From Fibrobacterota bacterium (GTDB lineage Bacteria; Fibrobacterota; Chitinivibrionia; Chitinivibrionales; Chitinispirillaceae): a stretch of 63,009 nucleotides of DNA. Each line of letters opens with the position of its first letter. Position 1 is the first letter of the stretch. The stretch covers positions 1-63,009 of the forward strand of contig JAEYNR010000086.1 in NCBI GenBank assembly GCA_023412475.1, given 5' to 3'. The position numbers and the translations under genes are program-made. Positions 19,350 through 29,135 of the stretch are shown here, piece by piece. The notes under the pieces were generated by a model. It saw only the letters and a list, made by a program, of their open reading frames with translations. It did no database searches and was not told where the DNA came from.

Positions 19350-20321
19350 ATGAATCAACCGCTTGTATCCATTCTCATACTTAACTGGAATGGTGAAGAT
19401 ATAATCGAAGAATCATTGATATCTATTCTTAACACCAATTATAAAAACCTTGAGATTATTGTTGTAGACAATGCATCCACCGATAGATCGTTAGACATTT
19501 TAAACAGGTATCCCCAGATTAAGGTACATAAAAATCAGGTCAACCAGGGATATGCGAAAGGCAACAACACCGGTTTCAGCCTCTGTAATGGTAAATATAT
19601 TGCAACTCTGAACAATGACATAGTTGTGGAACCAGACTGGCTGAATGATCCAGTAAAAGTTTTAGAATCCGAAGAATCAGTGGGGATTGTCAGTTGCAGA
19701 CAGATGAACAGCTTTAATAAAAATCTCATCGATACTCTTTATTCATACCCTACCAGTCATCTTCTTCTGGGTCGTTTTGGCGACAGTCAATTTTTCCGCC
19801 CTGAAAATCCACTTTTCAATAAATCCGGCTACACTTTAGGAGCCAATGGTGCTTCTGCTATTTACAGAAAAAAACTATTGACTGCACTAGGCGGATTTGA
19901 AGAATCTTTCTTTGCCTACCATGAAGAATGCGATTTGCATATGCGTGCTTTCTATGCTGGTTGGAAATGCAAATATGTTCCCACATCTGTGGTATACCAT
20001 AAGGGAAGCCATTCTTTCAACAAAGTCAAAAAAACCTTTTATTACTATCATGAAAGAAATAGAATATGGTTTATTTACCGTAATTTTCCGTTCTCCATTA
20101 TTCTCAAAAATCTCCTCTGGATATTTTTTCGTGAAATACGCACAATGATTAACATGGTTTTTATCAGGAGATTTCCTTTCACTTACATTAGAGCCCGCTG
20201 GGATGGATTCATGGGGATGTCTCGCTTCAAGTCTATTCGCACTTCAAATTTAAAATCATTACGTAATAAAAAGAATCAGCTCTTGGTTTTTTTTAAGAAC
20301 AAAAAGATTGAGAATTTTTAG
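19350..20321 (+). CDS. Glycosyltransferase family 2
   Basis: A 323-residue GT-A fold glycosyltransferase. The start is VSILILNWNG, followed by EIIVVDNASTDRS (about residue 34) and the DXD-like TLNNDIVVEPDWL (about 87-99). The acceptor-side ED-type signature is FFAYHEECDLHMRAFYAGWK (about 185-204). This is the rhamnosyl/GT2 type of capsule and LPS clusters. The frame extends upstream to a GTG at 19308, but the family-typical start is MNQPLVS at 19350, which I prefer; neither has a strong ribosome-binding site. It is transcribed divergently from the flippase gene. Donor sugar unknown. Confidence 0.9.
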   Translation: MNQPLVSILILNWNGEDIIEESLISILNTNYKNLEIIVVDNASTDRSLDILNRYPQIKVHKNQVNQGYAKGNNTGFSLCNGKYIATLNNDIVVEPDWLNDPVKVLESEESVGIVSCRQMNSFNKNLIDTLYSYPTSHLLLGRFGDSQFFRPENPLFNKSGYTLGANGASAIYRKKLLTALGGFEESFFAYHEECDLHMRAFYAGWKCKYVPTSVVYHKGSHSFNKVKKTFYYYHERNRIWFIYRNFPFSIILKNLLWIFFREIRTMINMVFIRRFPFTYIRARWDGFMGMSRFKSIRTSNLKSLRNKKNQLLVFFKNKKIENF

Positions 20322-20359
20322 TATCTATCTGATATTCTTGTTCGCTTTTATGGCAGCCA

Positions 20360-21451
20360 TCACCGCAGAATGCATTGCGTATCGAATGCTTCGATAATGT
20401 CTTCCCATGCGTATTTTTCTTCTATCATTTTTCTTCCTGCATAATTCTTTTCCAAAGGAGAGTAAAGAAGGTTGTCTAGCCTGATAAACAAGCTTTCAAT
20501 TTCTGTTTCGATAAATATATGCTCTTTAAAAAGCTCCACATCTCCTACATCATTACAAACAACAGTCAGCCCACAAGCCAGGTACTCCCTGATTTTTAAA
20601 ATAGCTCTGCACCTGTTTACTTCCAGTGATCGCATGTAATTAATTCCGATCTGATGCCTGGATATAAAGTGGGGTAATCTGTCGTGATCTATTTTCCCCG
20701 CAAAGTGGATCTGATTTTCTAATCCCTGATCTGCTATAAGTCCCTCAAATTCTTTTTTTCTGCATCCATCCCCAACGATATCCATTGTCATATCAGGATG
20801 ATTTTTGCATATAATTGCCAAACCAGGAATCAAATCTCCAAAATCTGATGTAATGCCCAGAGTTGCCACATAAATAACCGATTTTTTAATCGGGTTTAGA
20901 TGGTCCAAGTCGACATCCAGAAAACTCATTGATACACCCTGAGCCAGATAGTATAGCTTGCATTCCGGAACACCAGCCTTCTCATGGAGATATCTTTTCA
21001 GATTGGGTGTATGGTAAGTAACAACAGCAAAGCGTCGTGAGAAAAAATCAAACATTATCCTGAAAAGATGGTTTTTCCAACCGCTTAGATATGCATAATC
21101 AAGATCATCCACATCCAGCAGCACTTTTTTTCCCAACAATTTTGCAAATAAAGCTGGAATACAATTGTTAGGTGCCGGTTTTAAGGCATAAACAACCGAA
21201 GCATCAAGATTTTTCAGCAGAATTATAAAATTAAACAGAAGTGAGCAAAATATGTCAATGCCTTGTATTCCACTTGAGGGGCAGGTATGATACTTTATTG
21301 AGTCAGAGAAGAACAGTTGACTGCAATCAGAAGACTTTCTGTCTATATATACTACCTGATGACCTTTTTTCTGAAGTGCCAGAGCAATATTCCAGAACCG
21401 GATCGCACTGCCGCTTGCATTGGTAAAAGGAGAGATCAGAAGAAATTTCAT
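20360..21451 (-). CDS. Glycosyltransferase family 4
   Basis: A 363-residue GT-B glycosyltransferase. The N-terminus (LLISPFTNASGSAIRFWNIA) is the usual acceptor-side opening, KVLLDVDDLDYAYLSGW (about 109-125) resembles GT4 proteins of surface-glycan clusters, and the C-terminal donor half contains a MDIVGDGCRKKEFE stretch and REYLACGLTVVCNDVGDVE (about 307-325). It probably adds a sugar to a lipid-linked glycan in the cytoplasm. It begins one nucleotide after the radical SAM gene ends and forms a minus-strand unit with that gene and pyrF. Specificity cannot be inferred. Confidence 0.87.
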   Translation of the reverse strand: MKFLLISPFTNASGSAIRFWNIALALQKKGHQVVYIDRKSSDCSQLFFSDSIKYHTCPSSGIQGIDIFCSLLFNFIILLKNLDASVVYALKPAPNNCIPALFAKLLGKKVLLDVDDLDYAYLSGWKNHLFRIMFDFFSRRFAVVTYHTPNLKRYLHEKAGVPECKLYYLAQGVSMSFLDVDLDHLNPIKKSVIYVATLGITSDFGDLIPGLAIICKNHPDMTMDIVGDGCRKKEFEGLIADQGLENQIHFAGKIDHDRLPHFISRHQIGINYMRSLEVNRCRAILKIREYLACGLTVVCNDVGDVELFKEHIFIETEIESLFIRLDNLLYSPLEKNYAGRKMIEEKYAWEDIIEAFDTQCILR

Positions 21452-21452
21452 T

Positions 21453-22886
21453 TTACTTGGTAAAAAGAACCGAAAATTTTCTTATACTTTGAGTAAAATT
21501 GCCCCATGTTTTGAACATTCGCCAGAACATCATCCACAGGTACTGGGGCCGGCGGTAATATCTTCTGTAAAAGGTGCACAGATAATGGTTCAAATCTGCA
21601 TTTGTTAAATAGGGCAGTTCAACGGAAGAGTGGTGAACACTATCATGCTGTTCCCATTCCTTAGTAAGAAAACATTTGTTGTCATCCAGAAGCTGATAAT
21701 AGTCGGTCCCTGGAAGCGGGGTAGGTGCAGACACCTGGGTAAACTCTGCGTTTAATTCAAATGCAAACCGGATAGTATCTTCCACACTTTCTTTTGTATC
21801 CCAGTAAAAACCCAGCATTACACAGTTCAATACATCCAGGCCATGCTTTTTTGCAATACGAACACCTCGGCGGATCTCATCTTTGGTGGTATTTTTTCTG
21901 ATCTGTTTCAGTATCTCATCGTTACCTGATTCCACACCGTAAAGAACCATGCGGCAGCCAGCCCGTTTCAGCCACTTTGCTTCTTCATCAGTCATAAGCT
22001 GAGGACGACACTGTACAGAAAAAATAAAATCCAGTTTTTCTTCAACTAACAATTTACAGATTTCAATAACCCTGTTGCGGTCGATATCAAATGTATCGTC
22101 ATCGATGCGTATCTCTTTTACTCCCAGATCATTAACCAGGTACTTGATTTCTTTTAGTACCCGCTGAGGTGACATGGCACAGTGTTTATGACTGTAAATC
22201 GTTTGTGGATAACTGCAGTAAATGCAGTTGAAGGGGCATCCCCTGGAAGTAATCATGGTTGCAGCGGGGAAACGTACAAAGACGCTCTCATAAAATTTAC
22301 TCAAATCCACCAGATCATAAGCAGGAATAGGAAGCTTGTCAAGATCAACTATACGCTCCCCTCTGGGGTTTGCAATTATTTTATTTTCTTTACTTTTCCA
22401 GGTCAGGCCTGTTATGGTTTCCAGATTTTTATTGTCAGAAACAGCATAAAGCAGATCTCGAACTGTATAATCCCATTCACCTCTCAAAATGTAATCAACA
22501 CATTCTTTTTTTATTTCACTCTCATGCAGGGCGGTTACAAAAGGTCCTACCCAGATAACCAATGCTTTGTTTTTTTTAGCAAAGTCAGAGACAGCCTGGG
22601 CAACATTGTAATTTATGTGCTCTACCATTATAACCACTGCATCAGGGGTTTCTTCCTTTATTTTAGAAAAGGTTGTGTTCAGGTCAAGACGCATTGTCGG
22701 GCAGTGCAAGTATTTTACTGCAAAACCGGCTTCCCGCAAAACAGCTGCACATGAAAGATTCTGGTAACTATAGGTTTGCTCGCCAGTCTCGTTTAAACAA
22801 GGGTGCCTTCGGCCAGCTTTTGAAATTTTAGAATTTATAGACCACGATAAAGTCGGAGGGGGCTCAATAAAAAGCACTTTTTGCAT
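21453..22886 (-). CDS. B12-binding-domain radical SAM protein
   Basis: A 477-residue cobalamin-dependent radical SAM enzyme. The N-terminal part (about 10-140) has the B12-binding Rossmann-like layout (AVVLREAGFAVKYLHCP… PDAVVIMVEHINYN). The radical SAM domain begins near residue 195 with TSRGCPFNCIYCSYP, giving the CxxxCxxC cluster motif; EIRIDDDTFDIDR and YGVESGNDEILKQIRK are typical later motifs. AAGGTGG precedes the ATG. Relatives include methyltransferases and enzymes of lipid or glycan tailoring. Placed between pyrF and a glycosyltransferase, it may modify a surface glycan or lipid, but the substrate is unknown. Confidence 0.9.
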   Translation of the reverse strand: MQKVLFIEPPPTLSWSINSKISKAGRRHPCLNETGEQTYSYQNLSCAAVLREAGFAVKYLHCPTMRLDLNTTFSKIKEETPDAVVIMVEHINYNVAQAVSDFAKKNKALVIWVGPFVTALHESEIKKECVDYILRGEWDYTVRDLLYAVSDNKNLETITGLTWKSKENKIIANPRGERIVDLDKLPIPAYDLVDLSKFYESVFVRFPAATMITSRGCPFNCIYCSYPQTIYSHKHCAMSPQRVLKEIKYLVNDLGVKEIRIDDDTFDIDRNRVIEICKLLVEEKLDFIFSVQCRPQLMTDEEAKWLKRAGCRMVLYGVESGNDEILKQIRKNTTKDEIRRGVRIAKKHGLDVLNCVMLGFYWDTKESVEDTIRFAFELNAEFTQVSAPTPLPGTDYYQLLDDNKCFLTKEWEQHDSVHHSSVELPYLTNADLNHYLCTFYRRYYRRPQYLWMMFWRMFKTWGNFTQSIRKFSVLFTK

Positions 22887-22895
22887 TTATCCACC

Positions 22896-23633
22896 TTATC
22901 TTTCTTCAATACCTTCATCTTTTAATAATACCTCGCTCAATATTGCTCTGGCCGCTTCTCCAGGATCCTTTGCTGCAGTAATAGGACGTCCCACAACCAA
23001 AAGTGTCGCACCATTCTTTATTGCCTCCCCTGGAGTTGCTACCCGTGCCTGATCCCCTATTTCTGATCCAGATGGACGAATTCCTGGTGTAATCACCTCA
23101 AAATGAGGCGGCAAAATATCCTTTATCCCAGGAAGATCCACTGCTGAGCAAACTATACCATTGAGTCTGGAAATAACAGCCAATGTTGTCAGATGTCTCA
23201 CATAAGTTGTGGAATCCATCTGTACCGCCAGCTCTTCTGCCAGTGCATTAGCATTAATGCTCGTCAGAAGGGTAACACCAACAATTTTTGTGCAGATATC
23301 TGATTTTGTTCTGGATGCGGCTTCTGCTGCTGCCTGCATCATGGCTACCCCACCCTGCGTGTGAATAGTCATAAAGTGTACACCCAGTTCACAAGCAGAG
23401 GAAACCGCTTTGGCAACAGTATTTGGTATATCGTGAAACTTTAGATCCAGAAATATCCTGCGGTCTTGCTTACGCACCAGCTCCAGAATCGAAGGTCCAA
23501 AGCGGGTAAACTGTTCCAGACCAATTTTATAAACCCCAATCCACTCTGAAGTGGTTTTAATAAGTCTTTCGATCTCTTCTCTGGAGGAAACATTATCCAG
23601 AGCCAAAGCCAAGTATTCGCGTGATTTTTCCAT
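22896..23633 (-). CDS. pyrF: Orotidine 5'-phosphate decarboxylase
   Basis: A 245-residue PyrF, which converts OMP to UMP in pyrimidine synthesis. The catalytic signature is RRIFLDLKFHDIPNTVAKAV (about residue 57), with the Asp-Lys-x-x-Asp arrangement (D-L-K-F-H-D). The phosphate-binding end VTPGIRP (about 177) and LLVVGRPIT (about 205) are also present. The frame extends to a TTG at 23666, but the ATG at 23633 (MEKSREYLALALDN) gives the normal family start. It is ten bases upstream of the radical SAM gene in a minus-strand unit and divergent from the Nudix gene. No pyrimidine-biosynthesis neighbours are visible. Confidence 0.95.
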   Translation of the reverse strand: MEKSREYLALALDNVSSREEIERLIKTTSEWIGVYKIGLEQFTRFGPSILELVRKQDRRIFLDLKFHDIPNTVAKAVSSACELGVHFMTIHTQGGVAMMQAAAEAASRTKSDICTKIVGVTLLTSINANALAEELAVQMDSTTYVRHLTTLAVISRLNGIVCSAVDLPGIKDILPPHFEVITPGIRPSGSEIGDQARVATPGEAIKNGATLLVVGRPITAAKDPGEAARAILSEVLLKDEGIEER

Positions 23634-23856
23634 AGTAGTTGAAAATGGTTTATTGATGCCAATCAAAGCAAAATATTATACTTTTTGCTGCTTTTTAACT
23701 CTCATAGTCTCAAACAATATTTCTCTAAAAATATCTTAGCGAACCTGTAAGTCACAGAAAAAGAAGCTTTCGGCAAGACATCATCTTTAACTTTCATTTA
23801 TTTTACAGCTTTCATTAACACTGTTTACCACTTGGTTTTACTGTAACCTATATCTT

Positions 23857-24363
23857 ATGAATAACCAAATTATTAAAAACGTCGCAGAAATCGATTGGGA
23901 AAACTGGATACCCAAGGAACGAGCGGTCCTCTGTTTTATCCGTGTAGACGAGAAACTGATGCTCATACATAAAAAAACCGGCCTTGGAAAAGGTAAGGTC
24001 AATGCACCCGGTGGAAGAATAGAGCCTGGAGAAACTGCCGAAGAGGCTGCGGTTCGCGAAGTACAGGAGGAGATTGGTCTTACCCCCTTTAATCTGAGCT
24101 ATATGGGAGAGCTTCACTTTATTTTTACTGATGGATACTCTCTTCATGGTACTGTCTTTTTTTCTGACTCCTATACCGGAACACCGGTTGAAACTATTGA
24201 GGCCAATCCTTTCTGGTGCCCGATCGATCAGATCCCTTACCAGAACATGTGGGCTGATGATCGTCTTTGGCTCCCAATTGTTCTTTCGGATAAAAAGTTC
24301 AGAGGATACTTTGTTTTTGATGATGATACCATGCTCAGTTATACGGTAAACACTATCGAATAA
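23857..24363 (+). CDS. MTH1-like Nudix hydrolase (oxidised purine nucleoside triphosphatase)
   Basis: A 168-residue Nudix protein with a complete Nudix box, GRIEPGETAEEAAVREVQEE followed by IGL (about residues 52-74), carrying the REVQEE metal-binding glutamates. The C-terminal signature MWADDRLWLP… KKFRGYFVFDDDTMLSY is very like that of eukaryotic MTH1/NUDT1, in which the WxDD and W residues recognise oxidised purines. This makes sanitising of 8-oxo-dGTP or 2-hydroxy-dATP more likely than a generic Nudix activity. It is monocistronic by appearance and divergent from pyrF. The substrate call is by motif resemblance only. Confidence 0.88.
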   Translation: MNNQIIKNVAEIDWENWIPKERAVLCFIRVDEKLMLIHKKTGLGKGKVNAPGGRIEPGETAEEAAVREVQEEIGLTPFNLSYMGELHFIFTDGYSLHGTVFFSDSYTGTPVETIEANPFWCPIDQIPYQNMWADDRLWLPIVLSDKKFRGYFVFDDDTMLSYTVNTIE

Positions 24364-24622
24364 TTTGAAAGCAGGCTTTAGTCTGATTCCTGCAAGAAAG
24401 CAACTCTTAAGTTCCTCAGTTTCTGTCGGTTTTATAACGCCGATTCCTCTTTTATAATCAATTAAATTGTGGAATTATTCTGTAATTCTTTGTATTTTTT
24501 TCTTTTTTTCAAACTATATTCTTTGCCCGGCATTTTATTTTGTCGATTCAGCACAAAACATCAGAAGCAAAAAGGTTTCTCTTGTGATTGTGCGGGGAAA
24601 AAAGAATTAAGGAGTAATTGTG

Positions 24623-25123
24623 ATGGTAAAGTGTCCTTGTGGTTCAGAAAAGCCCTACCTTGAGTGTTGCGAGCCTATTATTACATTAAAAGCTGACTAT
24701 TCAACACCCGAACAGCTTATGAGAGCCCGCTACAGTGCTTATGCTAAAGGAAATATCGATTTTGTCCTTAACACCACAATTGAAGAGAAGCGTAAAGAGT
24801 GCGATGAGCAGGCAATCCGAAACTGGTCAGTAAAATCTATCTGGCATCAGTTGGAAATCCTTGGCACCAAAGATGGAGCTCCCCAGGATAGCGAAGGTAT
24901 CGTTGAATTTATCGCCCATTATACTGAAGGTGGAATTCGCAAGAATCTTCATGAGAAAGCACTTTTTAAAAAAGTAGATGGAAAATGGTATTATGTGGAT
25001 GGTGAGATTCATAAGCCAAAGCCATTTATCAGATCAGCGGATAAAGTTTCTCGTAACTCGCCCTGTCCCTGTGGAAGCGGCAGGAAATATAAAAAATGTT
25101 GCGCTTCAGATGCTTCAGCATAA
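24623..25123 (+). CDS. YchJ-family SEC-C motif protein
   Basis: A 166-residue protein with a Cys-rich zinc-binding SEC-C-like motif at each end: KCPCGSEKPYLECCEP near the start and NSPCPCGSGRKYKKCC at the C-terminus. The middle (about 30-130) is an NTF2-like/YchJ M domain (PEQLMRARYSAYAKGNIDFV… WHQLEILGTKDG). The SEC-C motif is shared with SecA, where it binds zinc and SecB. The role of YchJ proteins is poorly known. AAGGAG at 24609-24614 serves the ATG at 24623 (8 nt) or the overlapping GTG at 24620. It appears to be transcribed alone. Confidence 0.9.
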   Translation: MVKCPCGSEKPYLECCEPIITLKADYSTPEQLMRARYSAYAKGNIDFVLNTTIEEKRKECDEQAIRNWSVKSIWHQLEILGTKDGAPQDSEGIVEFIAHYTEGGIRKNLHEKALFKKVDGKWYYVDGEIHKPKPFIRSADKVSRNSPCPCGSGRKYKKCCASDASA

Positions 25124-25365
25124 TTCTTTAATACTCAGCCATATATAAAAAACAGCCAGGTTTTCAGCTCTGCTCAAACGGCATCACTCTGTGTTGCCGC
25201 TTTTTGTCAACACTTTCTTCAGTTACGCTTAAATATCACTTGAACTTACTCAAAATGACCAATACAATTAGGGCAGAAAGACAATTGGGACCCATAAGTC
25301 TATAGTTTTTCACTGATTACAAAGAGCGGTTTTTTTGTTGTCCGCATCTTTCGAAAGGAGATTTT

Positions 25366-26259
25366 ATGGACTCCAGAGGTAATGTTTGTATTAACGCCAT
25401 TTGTCCAATTTTGTTTCTAGGGAGTGCAGCATCTTTGCAATTAGGCTGCTTCACAATGTACCTGAAAAGCAGTCTGAACGTTTCGCTATTAATACTATTT
25501 TTTTTTGTAACAACAGGCATTTATCTGTTGAACAGAATAGTAGATGAAGAAGACAAGTTCAATAACCTGAAAAGATGGCAGCTTTTTAACGGTACTACTA
25601 AGCGATCCGGTTTTTGGATCTCAACTGCAGCAGTTTTTCTTATTTCTCCTGTCATAGTTTCTTTATTCCAGAAAAAAATTGAGATTGCATTGATTTTTGC
25701 TTTAATTTGCATTTCTGGCCTTTTTTATTCGGTTAAATTGTTGCCCTTGTTTTCCAAAAAGCAAATCAGATGGATCTGTTTTAAAGATGTCCCAGTATTA
25801 AAGTCCGTCATTGTATGCATTCTATGGAGTTTAAGTGCATTTTTACTTGTAGTCGTTGACAACAATATCTCTATATTCAGAACTGATATTGTGTTAATCT
25901 TGCTGATTTTTTTTATTTCCAGTCTAAACAGCACTATATCTTCGGATGTAAGAGATATAGAAGGTGACCAGATAAGGAAAATTTATACAATACCGGTTCT
26001 TATCGGTCCTCGGACAACCCTTAAAATGCTGATGATTATAGATATTACTGCAATAATGAGTGTTGCTGGACTGTTTATAGGAAATGTTATCACACTAAAG
26101 ATGTTGGTTTTCTGCTGTTGTATTTTAATGTGGGTCGGCTTGTCAATTCTGCCACAATATTTTTTCTCCAGAAAAATACCAAAAACAGCCTTGGAGATCA
26201 TGGTCGATTCTGAGTCGATTGTTTGTGCAATCTGCTTAATTATGCTTTCTATTCACTAA
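25366..26259 (+). CDS. UbiA-like prenyltransferase-superfamily membrane protein
   Basis: A 297-residue protein with eight or nine hydrophobic helices. Two Asp-containing motifs stand where UbiA enzymes bind the prenyl diphosphate: YLLNRIVDEEDKFNN (about residue 53) and SSDVRDIEGDQIRKI (about 192). The second fits the family well (DxxD with R and K nearby). The first departs from the canonical NDxxDxxxD form. The ribosome-binding site AAAGGAG precedes the ATG. Family members attach prenyl chains to aromatic or other acceptors; no quinone or haem synthesis gene is next to it, so the acceptor is unknown. The tail ends just after the last helix. Confidence 0.78.
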   Translation: MDSRGNVCINAICPILFLGSAASLQLGCFTMYLKSSLNVSLLILFFFVTTGIYLLNRIVDEEDKFNNLKRWQLFNGTTKRSGFWISTAAVFLISPVIVSLFQKKIEIALIFALICISGLFYSVKLLPLFSKKQIRWICFKDVPVLKSVIVCILWSLSAFLLVVVDNNISIFRTDIVLILLIFFISSLNSTISSDVRDIEGDQIRKIYTIPVLIGPRTTLKMLMIIDITAIMSVAGLFIGNVITLKMLVFCCCILMWVGLSILPQYFFSRKIPKTALEIMVDSESIVCAICLIMLSIH

Positions 26260-26855
26260 GGATAATAGAAGATTAAATCGTGAGAGATTCCATGAGCGGT
26301 AAGCTAAAAAGGTGTAAGTAAAGATCAGTTAAGTCATAAGATGCTCTGAGTGGTTATTAATTTTTTGTAAAACTTGAAAAGAGATATCTAATTACTGATC
26401 TTGAATATGGAAGTGAATAAAAAGAGCATCATTTATTTCCATTCGTCGGTAACAGTTAGCAGGAACAGTGTAGTTCATTGTTAATCCTGCTTTCTGACTC
26501 TGAGGTTTGCGTTAGCATATTCATAACCGGCCAAAAGACAAGGTGTCTCTCACACCTACAGAAGCAGGTGCATAGCGAAATTGTTTAGGATTTAAGTATA
26601 CGAATGCAATTTTATTTATTACTCAGTTATAATCGTTAAAAAACTATGGACTGTTATTCTAAGATATCCATCCAGACAGAAGATTATTCTAAATCACAAT
26701 GCCTTTTTACTGCCTTGTTTAGAATTTAGTGCTTACAGTTCTGGGATTTATTTGGGATTTCATAACTTCTCTGGAAAAACGCTTATTTGATTCAATCTAA
26801 GAAGGGAAACACCAAATTGACTGAGTAATATGCAGTATAACTATGTTTTTACTCT
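26260..26855. other. Intergenic region between convergent genes
   Basis: No supported gene. Two hairpins are visible: AGCAGGA (26458-26464) with TCCTGCT (26485-26491), followed by a short TTT and so a possible terminator on the plus strand, and AGGTGT/ACACCT at 26541-26557. The rest is AT-rich. Confidence 0.4.
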
Positions 26856-28640
26856 TCAAACATTACTGCAGCTTACAATTTTCTTTAACAGGTATTCCTC
26901 ACTGAAAAGAGCCGGATATTCATCCCGGTTTTCATGCACTACAAAGGGTATATTATTCATACCTTCCACGATAGCAAATGCCTGAATATTAAAATTGTAG
27001 GTTGTACGAAGAAGAGATAGTTGACTTGGAGCAGCAATAATGGTAATAAGGGATTTCTCGAAGACTTTCTGCTCCAGTTCACTGATATCCTGCATAACAT
27101 GTGGATTAATCAATACATTCTGAAAAACCCTTATTACGTTTGCCAGATTGTTAATCCCCTCCTTAATAAGAACTATGTCATGCTTTTCTGGCATTAGCTT
27201 CATTTCATATTTTGGAAAGGTGATATGAATTGATAATCCGTGCTCTCCCTTACCCGCGATATTTTTTGAATAAGCGCTGATATGACCGCCATGTACTTCA
27301 ATGATTGAACGTACAACGCACATTCCCAATCCAGTACCACCTTCATTTTTCTTTGTGGTATAAAAAGACTTAAAAATATTCTCTATCTGTTCTTTATTGC
27401 ACCCGACACCATCATCATCCACTGTGCAGAAAAGTAAAGATTCTCTTGAAGTCAGATTTACTTTAATATTTCGCGCTTTAGCTTCAATACAGTTTCTGAA
27501 AATATTAATGAAAACCTGCTGGAGCTTATTGTTATCACCACTAACCACCGTATCGAAGTCACTTTTCTCAACACTAATATCAAAAACTTCTTTTTTATCT
27601 TCAAAATAAAGTTTTATACAGTTGTCAATCAGCGCTTTAAGGTCTAACGGGATTTTATCCTTTAATATCCTTGATTTTGAAAATTCCAGTATATCATTAC
27701 TGAAATTAGTAAGATGGGTGATGCATTCTGAGACTCGATTGACAATTTTAATTGAACGCTCATCCAGTGATGAAGACATTTCCAGCATCTCCGAATATCC
27801 TGAAATAGCTGCAGCATAGTTGCGTATCTCATGATTTATGATAGCAGTGGATTGTCCCAGCTCCTTTAAAGACTGTACCTCCTCTAAATCCTTATAGGCT
27901 TCCTTAAGTTTCTTAAAGGTTACTTCCCTTTCCCGGATAATCGAGGTGAGCTTTTCAGTAAATATTATTGTAACTGCAATGCTGAATCCCAATGCCCCTA
28001 AAAAGCTGTAGCTAGGGAAGAGATGTGATAATCCAAACCCTGTGATTATACTCAGTAGATCCGCTATGGAACCAGCCGAGAGCAGTATGATTCCAACTAA
28101 ATAAAAAAGAGTGAACACTTTCTGCTTTGAGGGTATATTGCCGAATTTTGAGCTTAATTTATTGATCAAATATATCTGAGTCCCTATGATATATGGTACA
28201 AATGTGAGGTTGTAAAACATGGTAGTAAGTACACCCTCGCTAATAGGTTTAAGCATTACTCCAGATAAAAAAAGCACAGAAAACACTATACTTGTTAAAA
28301 ATGAAAACCTGATAATTGTCTCATTAATATTATTTTTTATTAATCTGACATGCCATAACAGGAAAGGCGGAAAAAAAGAAGCAATCAGATGCTGCAATAA
28401 TGTCCAGTGTAAAATCTGTCTATAGGGCTGAAACTCAATATCAATAAGGCAGAATGAACAGATCAGCAGGTTAACAACCCCAAAAATCAGAAAACTCCTG
28501 TCAAAATGGGCGCGTACTTCTATAACTATAAAAACCAGGCTCATCGAAATAAGAAGTACACATAGAACCATCAGCAGTTGATACATATAAATCCTGTATT
28601 CAAAAGTGGCCGATTGTAATCTACAAATCCTATATTCCAT
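26856..28640 (-). CDS. Membrane-bound sensor histidine kinase
   Basis: A 594-residue kinase. The N-terminus holds about seven hydrophobic helices (residues about 20-230) with no large periplasmic loop, so sensing is likely within the membrane. A short coiled coil follows, then an H-box (TAIINHEIRNYAAAISGYSE, about residue 266-285) and a complete ATPase domain: N-box QVFINIFRNCIEA, G1 DDDGVGC and G2 GGTGLGMCVVRSIIEVHGG. About 100 residues after the ATPase domain (about 490-594) look like a divergent receiver-type module lacking an obvious phospho-acceptor. No response regulator gene is adjacent, so it is an orphan. An internal ATG at 28586 is an alternative start. Confidence 0.9.
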   Translation of the reverse strand: MEYRICRLQSATFEYRIYMYQLLMVLCVLLISMSLVFIVIEVRAHFDRSFLIFGVVNLLICSFCLIDIEFQPYRQILHWTLLQHLIASFFPPFLLWHVRLIKNNINETIIRFSFLTSIVFSVLFLSGVMLKPISEGVLTTMFYNLTFVPYIIGTQIYLINKLSSKFGNIPSKQKVFTLFYLVGIILLSAGSIADLLSIITGFGLSHLFPSYSFLGALGFSIAVTIIFTEKLTSIIREREVTFKKLKEAYKDLEEVQSLKELGQSTAIINHEIRNYAAAISGYSEMLEMSSSLDERSIKIVNRVSECITHLTNFSNDILEFSKSRILKDKIPLDLKALIDNCIKLYFEDKKEVFDISVEKSDFDTVVSGDNNKLQQVFINIFRNCIEAKARNIKVNLTSRESLLFCTVDDDGVGCNKEQIENIFKSFYTTKKNEGGTGLGMCVVRSIIEVHGGHISAYSKNIAGKGEHGLSIHITFPKYEMKLMPEKHDIVLIKEGINNLANVIRVFQNVLINPHVMQDISELEQKVFEKSLITIIAAPSQLSLLRTTYNFNIQAFAIVEGMNNIPFVVHENRDEYPALFSEEYLLKKIVSCSNV

Positions 28641-29135
28641 ATTTATATTGTCAATATGATTTATCCAATCAGCTACGCATTATCTTCAACTTTAAGAGTT
28701 TTTACTCCTTTTCCCTTCCATCAGAGCATGGAAATGTAATAATTATATGATAATGGTGGCAGATGCCCCAATCAATATTTTTTACTCGATTGAGACAATT
28801 TTTTTGGACAGGATAGATTACCCAAATGATAGCATCAGAATATTATTTCATATAAAAATGACAAAGAGTTATTTATTTCAGGCTCAAAATACCATTCAAC
28901 TATTTGATAAACAAGGGAAAAGGACTGTCGAAGAATGCAACTTTTAGAATCAGCCCTTTTCAATATGACAAAAAAAGAGACCATTGCACTTAAAACAAGT
29001 TAATTTGTTTTGTTGCAAAAATGCGTCGTCAGTCAAGGATCATAATCTGAGCCATTATCTCGGAAAAATGCTTTTTTAATAAAAGCAGAACTATATATGA
29101 TTGACATTAATTTTTGCTTTATTTACATTAAATCT
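28641..29135. other. Intergenic region between divergent genes
   Basis: Upstream region of the histidine kinase (minus) and of the lipoprotein operon (plus). A 66-codon open frame at 28747-28947 has no ribosome-binding site and no recognisable family, so I do not call it. No RNA element recognised. Confidence 0.4.

Noticed and set aside
28747..28947. 66-codon frame between the histidine kinase and the lipoprotein operon
   Set aside because: No ribosome-binding site, no family, and composition like the surrounding non-coding DNA.
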